Assembly (NCBI GenBank): GCA_020532085.1
Contig: JAJBAV010000028.1
Coordinates: 1 to 37,527, forward strand
Length of the DNA: 37,527 nucleotides
DNA from: Candidatus Cloacimonadota bacterium
GTDB taxonomy: Bacteria; Cloacimonadota; Cloacimonadia; Cloacimonadales; Cloacimonadaceae
Direction of reading: 5' to 3'
Part shown: in pieces, positions 5,580 to 13,790 of the stretch
How positions within the stretch are numbered: position 1 is the first letter of the stretch
Layout of the letters: each line of letters starts with the position of its first letter
Notes under the pieces: model-generated
Database searches by the model: none
Told to the model about the DNA's origin: nothing
What the model saw: only the letters and a program-made list of their open reading frames with translations
Made by a program: the position numbers and the translations under genes

Positions 5580-8066
5580 ATGAGTGGTCAACACATTAAC
5601 GCAAACTGGCTCACGGTAAAGGAATACGCGGCCATTAAGGGGATCAGTGAGCGAGCGGTACGCAAAAACATAGCAGCTGGTAAATACGAGATTAGAGAGG
5701 TGCCGCACCCCTCCAGGAAAGATCAAGTATCTTACGAAATCTGGACCGCCGAACCAGAGTGCGGAACCAAAAGTGCGGAACCAGAGTGCGGAACTAAAAG
5801 TGCGGAACCAGAGTGCGGAACCAAAAGTGCGGAACCAGAGAGCGGAACCAAAAGTGCGGAACCAGAGTGCGGAACCAAAAGTGCGGAACCTGAGAGCGGA
5901 ACCAAAAGTGCGGAACCAGAGTGCGACAACCAGGATGAAACCTTGGGCGCGTGTGAGAGTTGTTATGCCAAAACGATGTGCCATAAAGCAGAGTGCTGTT
6001 ACGAGTGCGATGAATACAGCCACTGCAACAGCCACCAGTGCAAGTTAGCCTGGGCAGAGTCACAGCGCACGGGCAACGACTACCAGGACGTGATGGCCGG
6101 CTATCGGGATCATCGAACGAGCGCCGCGGGCGCCGTCATGGCCGAGGTAATGTGCGACGACCCCGCTCCGGAGGTGACAGAGGTTGTGAAACCTGCTCCG
6201 GGCAGAGTGGTTGAGTATGTTCCTTACCATAAGCTTGATGAGGCGCAGTTGTACGCGCTGCTGATGCAGGAGATCGAGCGGAGATTGCGGAGCGCGAGCA
6301 GCCGGGGGGCGTGTTGGGAGGAAATCACGGGCGCGTACAACGCCGGTGACCTGGTGCCTGAGCTGCGCAAGCTGCGGGGCTGTCGGAGCGAGCGGGGCCT
6401 GCGGCATTGGTGGCAGCGCTGGAGCGAGACGGGCGACATGTTTGAGCTGGTTCACAAGAATACGGCTCAGATCCGTGGGCGCAAGGTGACGCAGTTCGAG
6501 CAGGACTATTTGCTCAAGCATCTGCTTTCAGACAGCAAGGCAAGCATTGGCAGCTCGATCACGATGCTGAAGGACGAGGCGCGGGAGCTGGGGCTGGACA
6601 GCCCGAGCAGTGAGGCCACGCTCAAGCGCTGGTGCAACGACTGGGCGGCGGCGCATCCCGCGGTATGGGCGCAAGGGCGGCTCGGCGATAAGTATGTGAA
6701 GGACAACATCATAAAGAGCCTGATCCGCAACACAGACGACATCAAGTTTGGTGACGTGCTGGTGGGTGACGGCCATGTGATTGGCAACGACATCATCAAT
6801 CCGCTGACGGGCAAGCCAGCCAGGTTGACGATGATCATGTTTTACGACTGGGCCTCCAGATACCCGGTGGGGGCGAGCCTGGCCTACACAGAGGACAGCG
6901 TGCACATCCTCACGGCGCTCCGGAACGCGATATTGCAGCTGGAGTTTGTGCCCAAGTGCGTTTACCTGGATAACGGGCGGGCGTTCAAGAGCAAGCTGTT
7001 CACGCAGGCGCCGGAGGACCACGACCTGAGCGTTGAGCTGGCCGGGATACTGCCGCGGCTGGGGATCTACGCGCACTTTGCCGAGGCTTACAACGGCCGG
7101 AGCAAGGTGATCGAACGGTATTTCAAGACGATGCAGGAGCAGTGGGAGCGGTTCATGAGTGGTTTCCGGGGGAGCACGATAGCGGACAAGCCGGCACATT
7201 TGATGCGTAACGAGAAGTGGGCCAAGAAGATGTTTGAGGGCAAGCCCATGGAGTATGACGAGGCGCTGACGATGGCCTACTATTGGGTGCGCTACATGTA
7301 TGGCAACCGTCCCAACGCCCAGTTGAAGGGCCAGACACCCTACACCGTCTTCAGAGAGAGCGAGCGGCCGGCAGACCGGGCGGTGCAGATCCGCGAACTG
7401 GACATATTGATGCTGAAGGCGGAGCGCAAGCGGGTGCGTAAGGACGGGATCATGCTGATGGGCAACCGTTATTGGGCTCCTGAGCTGGTGGATCACGCGC
7501 TGCAGCCGGTGGTGATCCGGTATGATTACTGCGATCTGCGGCAGATAATGGTGTATGATGAGAGGAGTTGGCTGATCTGCGAGGCTGAGCTACGGGAGGG
7601 CGTGAACGGCATGGCCTTCTTGAGCGATAATCCATTGGCTTATCACGAGGTGAAAGCGGAGATCAAGGAAAACAAGGCCATCCACCGGATGATCCAGAAG
7701 ACGACGAAACGGACGGTGGATCGGGCCAAGGACGGCGTGGACCGCGAACTGGCCAAACACCAGGGGATTATTGAGCAGCGCAAGGCCGAGATCGAACAGC
7801 ACAATCCGCTGTTCAAAAATCCGCCCATGATGCCGCCCAGGAAGCCGAGGGCGGACGTGCATGACGACGTGGCGGCCCTGGAGAAGATCGCGCGCGAGGC
7901 TGAGAGCGAGGTGCCCGTGGTGATCGAGCTGGAGCAGGCTGTTGCCGCGGCGGCGCCGGCAATCGAGAAGACGATTGAGCTGGAGGACCTACTGGAAGAC
8001 GAGGGCAGCTTGGCCTCCACCGTGAGTTTCAAGGAAATGCAAAAAATCATTGGAATAGAGAGGTAA
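5580..8066 (+). CDS. MuA-like DDE transposase
   Basis: The 828-residue product starts at 5580, where AAGGAG is correctly spaced. Residues about 5-45 are a Mu-type helix-turn-helix (LTVKEYAAIKGISERAVRKNIAAGKY). Residues 57-115 are seven copies of an AEPECGTKS repeat. A Cys-rich segment follows (CESCYAKTMCHKAECCYECDEYSHC). The core holds the DDE triad: D397 (GDGHVIG), D464 (YLDNGRAF) and E512 (KVIERYF). The acidic, helical C-terminus is where MuA contacts MuB. It binds the terminal GGTCAC...TTGCAT sites and carries out transposition, used for both integration and replication. The Cys-rich insert is not part of standard MuA as I know it. Confidence 0.96.
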   Translation: MSGQHINANWLTVKEYAAIKGISERAVRKNIAAGKYEIREVPHPSRKDQVSYEIWTAEPECGTKSAEPECGTKSAEPECGTKSAEPESGTKSAEPECGTKSAEPESGTKSAEPECDNQDETLGACESCYAKTMCHKAECCYECDEYSHCNSHQCKLAWAESQRTGNDYQDVMAGYRDHRTSAAGAVMAEVMCDDPAPEVTEVVKPAPGRVVEYVPYHKLDEAQLYALLMQEIERRLRSASSRGACWEEITGAYNAGDLVPELRKLRGCRSERGLRHWWQRWSETGDMFELVHKNTAQIRGRKVTQFEQDYLLKHLLSDSKASIGSSITMLKDEARELGLDSPSSEATLKRWCNDWAAAHPAVWAQGRLGDKYVKDNIIKSLIRNTDDIKFGDVLVGDGHVIGNDIINPLTGKPARLTMIMFYDWASRYPVGASLAYTEDSVHILTALRNAILQLEFVPKCVYLDNGRAFKSKLFTQAPEDHDLSVELAGILPRLGIYAHFAEAYNGRSKVIERYFKTMQEQWERFMSGFRGSTIADKPAHLMRNEKWAKKMFEGKPMEYDEALTMAYYWVRYMYGNRPNAQLKGQTPYTVFRESERPADRAVQIRELDILMLKAERKRVRKDGIMLMGNRYWAPELVDHALQPVVIRYDYCDLRQIMVYDERSWLICEAELREGVNGMAFLSDNPLAYHEVKAEIKENKAIHRMIQKTTKRTVDRAKDGVDRELAKHQGIIEQRKAEIEQHNPLFKNPPMMPPRKPRADVHDDVAALEKIAREAESEVPVVIELEQAVAAAAPAIEKTIELEDLLEDEGSLASTVSFKEMQKIIGIER
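5748..5924 (+). repeat. 27-bp tandem repeats inside the transposase gene
   Basis: Six full and one partial 27-bp units start at 5748, 5775, 5802, 5829, 5856, 5883 and 5910. Each contains two near-identical halves built on AGTGCGGAACCA, so the DNA period is 13-14 bp. Units differ mainly by a TGC/AGC (Cys/Ser) change. The array occupies the same linker position as the motif cluster in the second element's transposase. Confidence 0.9.
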
Positions 8067-8070
8067 GACA

Positions 8071-8787
8071 ATGAAAGAAGGAAAACTGGCAAGGCTGGGC
8101 AACGTGGTGAAAGCGGACCAGTGTTTGGACTATTTACTTAAGCGGCCCCGGCTGGAGATGGTGGGGATGGGCCTGATCTACGGACATCCGGGCCTGGGTA
8201 AGACCACCTACGCGCAGCGGATGGCCTACAGTAAGGGCTACATTTATCTAAGACTTGAGAGCTACATGACCCCCAAAGCGTTCGCGGTGGCGCTGAAGAA
8301 TGCCCTGATGCGGCATTTGGGCGCGGGCGACCTACCCGTGACCGGGAGCGCGGCGGGGATCATGAACTCGATCATCGGTTTGCTGTGCCAGCATCCGGAG
8401 GTGGTGATCGTGGTGGATGAGATCGACTACGCCTTCCGGGAGCCGAAGATCCTGGGCGCTTTGCGCGACATTGTGGACGAGACGATGGCGGTGGTGATCC
8501 TGGTGGGGATGCAGAACGCGAAGGAGAAGTTGTATCAGATCAACCGGTATTACTTCGACAGGTGCGGGGTATTCTGCGAGTTCGAGCAGCCCAGCAAAAA
8601 GGACATCGCAATTTTGTCGGTGACGGTGATGGACGTAAAATTCGCAGAGGACATCGTGGATTACATCTATCGCCGCAACAAGGGGACGCTGCGGGACACG
8701 ATCAAGCTGATCCACAGCATCGAGAGCGTGGCGAAGAGCATGAAGCTGAGCACCATCACGGTGCATGATCTGGAGGCGCAGAAGTGA
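8071..8787 (+). CDS. MuB-like AAA+ ATPase, target-capture protein
   Basis: The 238-residue product has a Walker A motif GHPGLGKT (residues 38-45) and Walker B VVIVVDE (about 111-117). A C-terminal AAA lid follows. In Mu, the B ATPase coats target DNA, delivers it to the transposase and gives target immunity. It starts 4 bp after the transposase stop with GAGAGG upstream, the usual MuA-MuB order. It lacks the long N-terminal extension of Mu B (312 residues), like many MuB/TniB-type relatives. Confidence 0.92.
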   Translation: MKEGKLARLGNVVKADQCLDYLLKRPRLEMVGMGLIYGHPGLGKTTYAQRMAYSKGYIYLRLESYMTPKAFAVALKNALMRHLGAGDLPVTGSAAGIMNSIIGLLCQHPEVVIVVDEIDYAFREPKILGALRDIVDETMAVVILVGMQNAKEKLYQINRYYFDRCGVFCEFEQPSKKDIAILSVTVMDVKFAEDIVDYIYRRNKGTLRDTIKLIHSIESVAKSMKLSTITVHDLEAQK

Positions 8788-9254
8788 GCAAGCTGGTGGA
8801 GAATTTCGCGGCCCAGTACCGGCGTCCGTTCAACGTGGAGATATGCGGCAACCTGACCGGTGAGAGCGATGACGCCGTGACGCAAACGATGGCGCGGCTG
8901 GTGCGCGCGGGCAGGGCCAGGGAGATCGAGCCTGGAGTATGGCAGGCGACTCAGACGCACCGGATCGTGAACACCAATAGCGTGAACGGTATACGCTGGA
9001 CCTACCGCGTGAGCGTGGGCGCTAAAGTGATAGAGGTGCTGAGCCAGAAGCGGGTGGAAAGTGTGCGCGACCTGGGCCAGCACCTAAGCGTTAGCCGGCA
9101 ATACGCCTACATGTATTTGGAGGCGTTGGCGAGCCTGGGCGCGGTGACCTGGACGGGGAGCCGCTACATTGGGACGGGGCAGGACGACCTGACACTTTTA
9201 GGCTGTGTGATCGAAAAGGGGATCCTGGCCAGGCTGAAGCGGGAGGCGACGTGA
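8784..9254 (+). CDS. Winged-helix DNA-binding protein
   Basis: A GTG start overlaps the MuB-like stop as GTGA. The 156-residue product seems to hold two helix-turn-helix units, at residues about 10-50 (RRPFNVEICGNLTGESDDAVTQTMARLVRAGRAREIEPG) and 88-125 (ESVRDLGQHLSVSRQYAYMYLEALASLGAVTW). This is typical of regulators or small accessory transposition factors. Its exact role is unknown. Translational coupling to the transposition genes suggests it serves replication or early control. Confidence 0.7.
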   Translation: MSKLVENFAAQYRRPFNVEICGNLTGESDDAVTQTMARLVRAGRAREIEPGVWQATQTHRIVNTNSVNGIRWTYRVSVGAKVIEVLSQKRVESVRDLGQHLSVSRQYAYMYLEALASLGAVTWTGSRYIGTGQDDLTLLGCVIEKGILARLKREAT

Positions 9255-9652
9255 CCAGGGAAGAGAAGTGCAAGGCGCTGCGAGGCAAGATCCAGGCGCA
9301 CCGGATCAAACGGCTGGGCTGGAGCGAGCCAGTATTCAGGTTTATCTTGAAGGGACTGCAGTATCATGACCATCTGCGCGACATGGATTTGGACGAGCTG
9401 GAATCTCTTTGGAAGGTGATCTCAGGCTACCGCCGGAGCGGGCGGCCGACAGAGTGGGAATATGATTCAGCCGGGCGCTACATCTACAAGCTGCAGATGG
9501 CTGCGGGCTGGAATGACGCGATGCTGCGGACCTTTTTGGCCAACACCTATCACAAGACCCATATCAACCTTTTGACGGAAGAGGAGCGGACCGAAGTCCG
9601 GCAGCTCCTGGAGAAAATCACCCAACCACCTATTGAGGAGTACAAACGATGA
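9251..9652 (+). CDS. GemA / Mu gp16-like protein (DUF1018)
   Basis: The 133-residue product starts at GTG 9251. It fits the Mu gp16 family pattern: a basic N-terminus (KCKALRGKIQAHRIKRLGWSEPVFRFIL), a central L.D.DL.ELESLWK segment, and a Q/K-rich helix before GWNDAMLRTFLANTY. GemA of Mu modulates host gene expression and DNA topology. It is embedded in the early operon by 4-bp overlaps on both sides. Confidence 0.75.
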   Translation: MTREEKCKALRGKIQAHRIKRLGWSEPVFRFILKGLQYHDHLRDMDLDELESLWKVISGYRRSGRPTEWEYDSAGRYIYKLQMAAGWNDAMLRTFLANTYHKTHINLLTEEERTEVRQLLEKITQPPIEEYKR

Positions 9653-9999
9653 CTACAACCCTAACGTTGCCCATATGGGCACTGATCCTGCTGATCGGCT
9701 ACAGTTTGCTGTTCACGGGATTGTTCGTGATGGCCTTAGCCGCCATGGAAAGCGAGAAGGCAGCCCATGAGCGCAGCCGCATTCATTTGAAGAAGGAAGT
9801 GAGCTATTTTTGCAGGCGCATGATCTCCGCCAAACGAGATCTGAGCCAGCTGCAAAACGACGGCGGCGGCACGGGCACGCGGCACCTGGTGGGCAAGTAT
9901 GTGGAGGCCATGAACGAGGTATCGCGGGTGCGGCAGAAGCTGCGCGAGCTGGACTCGGAGCTGCTAAAACAGTTTGAAGGGCCGAAGGAGGCGTCATGA
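9649..9999 (+). CDS. Membrane-anchored coiled-coil protein
   Basis: The 116-residue product begins with a transmembrane segment (residues about 7-30, LPIWALILLIGYSLLFTGLFVMALA). Charged helical sequence follows, likely a coiled coil. It overlaps both neighbours by ATGA. A short hydrophobic anchor followed by a coiled coil resembles phage spanin or lysis-accessory proteins. The next gene encodes a possible cell-wall enzyme, but I cannot assign it. Confidence 0.6.
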   Translation: MTTTLTLPIWALILLIGYSLLFTGLFVMALAAMESEKAAHERSRIHLKKEVSYFCRRMISAKRDLSQLQNDGGGTGTRHLVGKYVEAMNEVSRVRQKLRELDSELLKQFEGPKEAS

Positions 10000-10607
10000 T
10001 CACGCTGAGTTACGACGGGCTGAAGCAAGAGTATGATGCCCGCTCTTACCCCTTTTACGCCGCTCCATATGACCTGAACCTGTTCGGGATCCGATCCGCC
10101 GAGACGCGCGCAGGCCATTTTGACGACACGCTGGGGCTGGCCTGGGTGGATGAGGAAGGCGAGCAGTGGGTGTTTCAGGTGCCGGGAACCACCGATCCCG
10201 GCGCGTATTACCTGGAGCGTCCGCTCAACTGGCGGGGGACGGCGATATTGGCGCCTGGCCATTACCCCAAGATGTACCGTCCCGGCAAGCACCGGGGCAA
10301 GTACAGGGCATTGGTGCAGGTGAGTCCATGCGTGGTGATCCGCGACAATAACCGGGACCGCGTGCTGGACTATAGCGGCAAGCGCTACACCGGACTGTAC
10401 GGAATCAATTTCCACCGCGCCCTGGCCAGAGGCATTACGCTATACGTGGGGCCGCATTCGGCAGGCTGCCAGGTGGTGAAACAAGCCCATGACCTGGATT
10501 ACACCCTCAGCCTGGTGGACAAGCAGAAGCTGTGGATCGGCAGCGATGACGTGAGCTACAGCCTGCTATACGCGCCGGAGCTGGTGACGAAGCGGGAGGC
10601 GACGTGA
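9996..10607 (+). CDS. Possible L,D-transpeptidase-like cell-wall protein
   Basis: The 203-residue product ends its conserved core with GINFHRA... followed by VGPHSAGCQV. A conserved His then S-x-G-C block resembles the YkuD-type active site (HGC), with Cys as candidate nucleophile. Upstream is a GTTDPGAYYLE...GTAILAPGHY segment. Similar proteins in phages and Bacteroidota are often annotated as peptidoglycan-active. It might be the endolysin, yet it sits in the early operon, not beside a holin. No signal peptide. Confidence 0.5.
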   Translation: MITLSYDGLKQEYDARSYPFYAAPYDLNLFGIRSAETRAGHFDDTLGLAWVDEEGEQWVFQVPGTTDPGAYYLERPLNWRGTAILAPGHYPKMYRPGKHRGKYRALVQVSPCVVIRDNNRDRVLDYSGKRYTGLYGINFHRALARGITLYVGPHSAGCQVVKQAHDLDYTLSLVDKQKLWIGSDDVSYSLLYAPELVTKREAT

Positions 10608-10813
10608 CCAGGACGATTGACGAACGAATGGCGGCGCTGGGCTTCAAGCATCTGGAGCATACCGACAGCTGGATGAAAGGGCGCTGGTGGGTGGCATGGA
10701 AGCGTAACCGCCAGCCTTGGCTGGAAATCAGCAACATGGGAATATTACGGGCCACGGTGCGGACCCTGGCCGAGGCCGCTGAATGGCTGGAGGTGCATCA
10801 TGATGAGGCTTAA
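10604..10813 (+). CDS. Hypothetical small protein
   Basis: A 69-residue frame from GTG 10604, overlapping the previous stop by 4 bp. It is Trp-rich (SWMKGRWWVAWKRNRQPWLE) and ends in an amphipathic helix (TLAEAAEWLEVHHDEA). No family recognised. Its place in the tightly coupled early operon supports it being real. Confidence 0.6.
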   Translation: MTRTIDERMAALGFKHLEHTDSWMKGRWWVAWKRNRQPWLEISNMGILRATVRTLAEAAEWLEVHHDEA

Positions 10814-11039
10814 GCTGGTGGTGATCAGCCGGTGCAGCGACTGCAACGTCGAAGGATGCGAGAATCGCGTTTGCGTGGGGCCAATCCCGGAAGAGTGCGG
10901 GCTGGAAGACGCCTTGGCCGCGAGCCTGGTGGCGCTACAGTGTCAGGAATGCCGGTGCACGTTTGAGCAGATCCCGATGGAGCAGCAGTATTGCCCGATC
11001 TGCGGAACGGGCAGGGTGGCGCTGAGGGGGGAGGAATGA
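10800..11039 (+). CDS. Small zinc-ribbon protein
   Basis: The 79-residue product has two Cys groups: C-x2-C-x4-C-x4-C near the start (CSDCNVEGCENRVC), and C-x2-C ... C-x2-C at about residues 45-70 (CQECRC...YCPICG). The second is a zinc ribbon. It overlaps its upstream gene by 14 bp. Binding of nucleic acid or protein is plausible; function unknown. Confidence 0.6.
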   Translation: MMRLKLVVISRCSDCNVEGCENRVCVGPIPEECGLEDALAASLVALQCQECRCTFEQIPMEQQYCPICGTGRVALRGEE

Positions 11040-11281
11040 AGAAGCAGAGCCAGGTGCAGACGGACCTGATCAAGCGGTTACGGACCGAAGTTTACAAGGC
11101 CTTCAAGCGCTACGGCTGGACGCGGGTGGAGGCGGAAGGCGCGCTGCTATTGTTGTGCCTGCCTCAGAACAAAGGCAGGACAATAGATCCTGGGTTGCTT
11201 GAGGCTCTAACACCACTTAGGAGAGTTGTTTGCGCGCTTATGGACGTGACATGGGAGCGAGAGAATGGAAGATCCTCTTAG
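11036..11281 (+). CDS. Hypothetical small helical protein
   Basis: The start at 11036 (ATGA overlap, GGGGGAGGA upstream) is preferred over an ATG at 10991 inside the previous gene. The 81-residue product is basic at the N-terminus and helical (DLIKRLRTEVYKAFKRYGWTRVEAEGALLLL). No known domain. Confidence 0.6.
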   Translation: MKKQSQVQTDLIKRLRTEVYKAFKRYGWTRVEAEGALLLLCLPQNKGRTIDPGLLEALTPLRRVVCALMDVTWERENGRSS

Positions 11282-11579
11282 CAAAAGGGTGATAGTAGAG
11301 CACTGCCCGAGGTGCGGAGTGAAATGGAGCAACGAACCGTATATCACCGGTGATCAAGACGGGAGGCCCGTGATCGGCCTGGTATGCGGCTGCGGGATGA
11401 AGACGGAAGTATTGCTGGAGCAAGGCATGCCTTTGCAGGTGAACCTGGCAAACGCCATCTTTGGCGCGATGTGCCAGGTGGTAAAGGTAGCCTTCATGCT
11501 TCAGCGTGACATAACGATAACAATCAACAAGGAGCAAGATATGAAAAAGACAACGAAGCCGGAGGTGGACAATGCCTAA
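11265..11579 (+). CDS. Zinc-ribbon protein
   Basis: The 104-residue product has HCPRCG near residue 12 and CGCG about 30 residues on, so probably one Cys4-type zinc site. A hydrophobic helix region follows. It overlaps the previous gene by 17 bp. No family recognised; likely an early accessory protein. Confidence 0.55.
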   Translation: MEDPLSKRVIVEHCPRCGVKWSNEPYITGDQDGRPVIGLVCGCGMKTEVLLEQGMPLQVNLANAIFGAMCQVVKVAFMLQRDITITINKEQDMKKTTKPEVDNA

Positions 11580-12096
11580 AGGCGTGAGTGAGTGCCCTGT
11601 CTGCCATGGCAAGGGGACCCTGACCGAAGACGCGCGGGGATATGAATTTGTGACGCGCGACCCGATGACGAGCCGGTGCTTGGTGTGTAGCGGGCGAGGC
11701 CACATAAATGGACGGACCAAGCTGCCCAACGGACAGGAGGCCCATACCATCCTTTCGGGAAAGCGGCTGAACGTGAGCAGGAAAGCCAGCAAGCAGATCG
11801 TGCCGGATGTGGGCATTGATTTGAGCGTACCAGCTGACATGGTGAAGGAGGTTAAAGAGGTTGAGAGCGTAGTGCGGGAGCAAGAGGGGCATTGGCCCAC
11901 ACGCTACATCATGCCCGACGGCTCGTTCCTGGTGCGCCCGACGGATCCGCAATATTTGGAGGTGCTGCGGCGCGCGCGGCAGCATGCCCGCAGCAGGGGC
12001 ACGTGGAGCAGCTATGACGAGCTGCGCTATGTGGACGTGCTGGAGGGTGTAATCGACGGGACGAACGAAATACTGAAGGAGGCGCATCATGCCTAA
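11572..12096 (+). CDS. Protein with DnaJ-type CxxCxGxG zinc motif
   Basis: The 174-residue product carries CPVCHGKG (residues about 7-14) and CLVCSGRG (about 38-45). These are the paired repeats of a DnaJ-like zinc finger. No J domain is present. The C-terminal half is charged and includes a WPTRYIMPDGSFLVRPTDPQYLEVLRRARQHAR segment. It might be an early regulatory or replication accessory factor. Confidence 0.6.
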   Translation: MPKGVSECPVCHGKGTLTEDARGYEFVTRDPMTSRCLVCSGRGHINGRTKLPNGQEAHTILSGKRLNVSRKASKQIVPDVGIDLSVPADMVKEVKEVESVVREQEGHWPTRYIMPDGSFLVRPTDPQYLEVLRRARQHARSRGTWSSYDELRYVDVLEGVIDGTNEILKEAHHA

Positions 12097-12700
12097 AATA
12101 CTGGATTACAACGGAGATAAGTACTGGATCAACGGCGACAACCAGATGGTGCTGGAACGATACGTTTCAGCCGACGACAAGAGCAGGGACAAGCTGGTGG
12201 GCGAGTTGATCAAGCGGGCGAAGCGGCTGAACAAGCTGATCATTGGCGAAAAGGAAGCGATGTCGCACGCCATCGCCGATTATCTGAACAAGGTCGCGGC
12301 GGCGAAGGGTGAGGAATGGAGCGGCGGCACTACGCTGTACAACTTCAGCGCGGACCAGGCGGTGGTGATCAAGATGGCGCGGCGGATCGTGTTCAGTGAA
12401 AAGCTGAACCTGGCCAAGCAGAAGATCGACGAGTGCATTCGGGAGTGGAGCACGGGCGCGACCGACGAGCTGAAATCGCTGGTCACCCGGGCCTTCGAGA
12501 TGGATAAACAGGGCAAGTACGACACCAAGCAGATCCTGGGGCTGCGACAGATGAAGTTCGACCACCCGCTCTGGCTGGAGGCGATGGAACTGATCGTGGA
12601 CAGCATCATCGTGCAGGGCACTAAGACCTACTTCTACTTTCAAGAAGCGAACGAGGAAGGCGCGCTGGAGAGCATCGTGCTGGACTACGCGAAGCTGTGA
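12089..12700 (+). CDS. DUF3164-family protein
   Basis: The 203-residue product matches the DUF3164 pattern found in Mu-like phages: an N-terminal YWINGDNQMVLERYVSADDKSRDKLV, a central helical stretch, and a C-terminal KQILGLRQMKFDHPLWLEAMELIVDSI followed by TYFYFQE. Members sit in the early region of transposable phages and have no proven function. It overlaps its neighbour by 8 bp. Confidence 0.8.
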   Translation: MPKILDYNGDKYWINGDNQMVLERYVSADDKSRDKLVGELIKRAKRLNKLIIGEKEAMSHAIADYLNKVAAAKGEEWSGGTTLYNFSADQAVVIKMARRIVFSEKLNLAKQKIDECIREWSTGATDELKSLVTRAFEMDKQGKYDTKQILGLRQMKFDHPLWLEAMELIVDSIIVQGTKTYFYFQEANEEGALESIVLDYAKL

Positions 12701-12709
12701 GGACGGGTA

Positions 12710-13450
12710 ATGGCCGAGATCAAGGAACTATGGATTATGGCAAGGGAGCTGCTGGGACAGGACGAACTGTCCCGGCGGTTCCGGGGCTGGATCCGGAATT
12801 TAATCCGGACGGCGCGCGTGAAGCAAAGCAGCAGAGACAGCTGGGAGCTCGACGCGGACGACGCGCAGGTGATAATCAAGGACCTCAACGACCGCACCAA
12901 GAGCAAGTTTTCGCTCACCGACAACGCGCAGGTGATGATCAGCAAGCTCTTGAGGCAAGGATATACAGTGCAGGACTTTATCCGGGTGCATGAGATCAAG
13001 ACCACGCAGTGGTGGAATGATGAGAAGATGAAGAATAATCTGCGGCCGAGCACGCTATACCGGCAGAGCCATTTTGATGAGTATTTGGGTGAATGGCACC
13101 GGCAAGAGGCAGAACGGGCGGAGCTGGCGGCGAAACGTGCAAAGCAGCAAACAGCGGCGCCGGCACGGGCGGCGGTTAAGCAGGCTGAACGGGACGCCGT
13201 GGTATCCGAACTGAACGCGCGCGCCTGGCATGATTTTGAGAGCTGGGGGGAGTTCATGCGGTGGACACTGCGGTTCCCCGACGCGAGCAGTTTGAACGCA
13301 TATTTGGAAGATGTGCCTTCCCGGCTCCGCGCAATGCGCACAGCGCCGAGGATGGGCTTCCTGGCGGCGACCAAGAATTGTCCAGACGGGGCCAAAACGG
13401 AGTATTTGAAGCTGAAAAAGGAGCATGCGCATGGAACTGTTCAAGAGTGA
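12710..13450 (+). CDS. Phage replication-type protein with Phg_2220_C-like domain
   Basis: The 246-residue product has, at residues about 55-125, LNDRTKSKFSLTDNAQVMIS...QGYTVQDFIRVHEIKTTQWWNDEKMKNNLRPSTLYRQSHFDEYL. This is the conserved C-terminal domain of many phage replication initiation proteins (LN..TG..F ... W..d..m..yLRP.TLf...kF..YL). An Ala-rich charged helix and a second region follow. In a transposable phage it may have another role, such as early regulation. Confidence 0.7.
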   Translation: MAEIKELWIMARELLGQDELSRRFRGWIRNLIRTARVKQSSRDSWELDADDAQVIIKDLNDRTKSKFSLTDNAQVMISKLLRQGYTVQDFIRVHEIKTTQWWNDEKMKNNLRPSTLYRQSHFDEYLGEWHRQEAERAELAAKRAKQQTAAPARAAVKQAERDAVVSELNARAWHDFESWGEFMRWTLRFPDASSLNAYLEDVPSRLRAMRTAPRMGFLAATKNCPDGAKTEYLKLKKEHAHGTVQE

Positions 13451-13640
13451 CCGCTGTTACCGGCCCGACGAGATCGCCACTATCCTGGGAGTGGTGATAT
13501 CAACCGTGTATCGCATGATGCGCGACATCGAGGACCCACTGCCGAGCTACCGTATCGCCGGCAAGCGGCAGTTGCGCGCGCAGGGGAAGGACCTGAACGC
13601 GTATATGGAAAGGCATCGAGTGTGCCCAGAAAATGAATGA
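13431..13640 (+). CDS. Small helix-turn-helix protein (excisionase / MerR-like fold)
   Basis: The start at 13431 is chosen because AAAAAGGAG lies 6 bp upstream; an ATG at 13425 touches that site. The 69-residue product reads CYRPDEIATILGVVISTVYRMMRDIEDPLPSYRIAGKRQL, a winged-helix DNA-binding fold of the HTH_17 type. As the last gene before the early terminator it could be a middle or late activator, as Mor and C are in Mu. Confidence 0.65.
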   Translation: MELFKSDRCYRPDEIATILGVVISTVYRMMRDIEDPLPSYRIAGKRQLRAQGKDLNAYMERHRVCPENE

Positions 13641-13646
13641 AGCTAG

Positions 13647-13671
13647 CCCCGGGTGACCCCGGGGTTTTTTT
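13647..13671 (+). terminator. Rho-independent terminator ending the early operon
   Basis: CCCCGGG at 13647-13653 pairs with CCCGGGG, loop TGAC/TGA, followed by TTTTTTT. It lies 7 bp after the last early stop codon and separates early from late genes. Confidence 0.9.
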
Positions 13672-13720
13672 GTGGAAACAGTGTTGCTTGGGCTGGATAC
13701 CGGGGGAAAGTTTGGTGACA

Positions 13721-13761
13721 GTGAAAAAAAGTGTGGCAGGAGTGGGCAGGAGGATTTGACG
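13721..13761 (+). repeat. Dispersed 40-bp repeat, copy B (candidate late promoter element)
   Basis: The sequence starts GTGAAAAAAAGTGTGGCAGG, continues AGTGGGCAGGAGGATTTGACG, and recurs at 19378-19417. Thirty bases further on, both copies have ATGGAGCCATG. It lies between the early terminator and the first late gene, where a late promoter is expected. A host-type repeat carried by the phage is the alternative. Confidence 0.6.
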
Positions 13762-13790
13762 AGATGAGGGGAGGCTGATGAAATGGAGCC

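Noticed and set aside
6528-7496. 322-residue minus-strand frame, His/Arg/Leu-rich
   Set aside because: It is a shadow of the transposase core, created by GC-rich codons.
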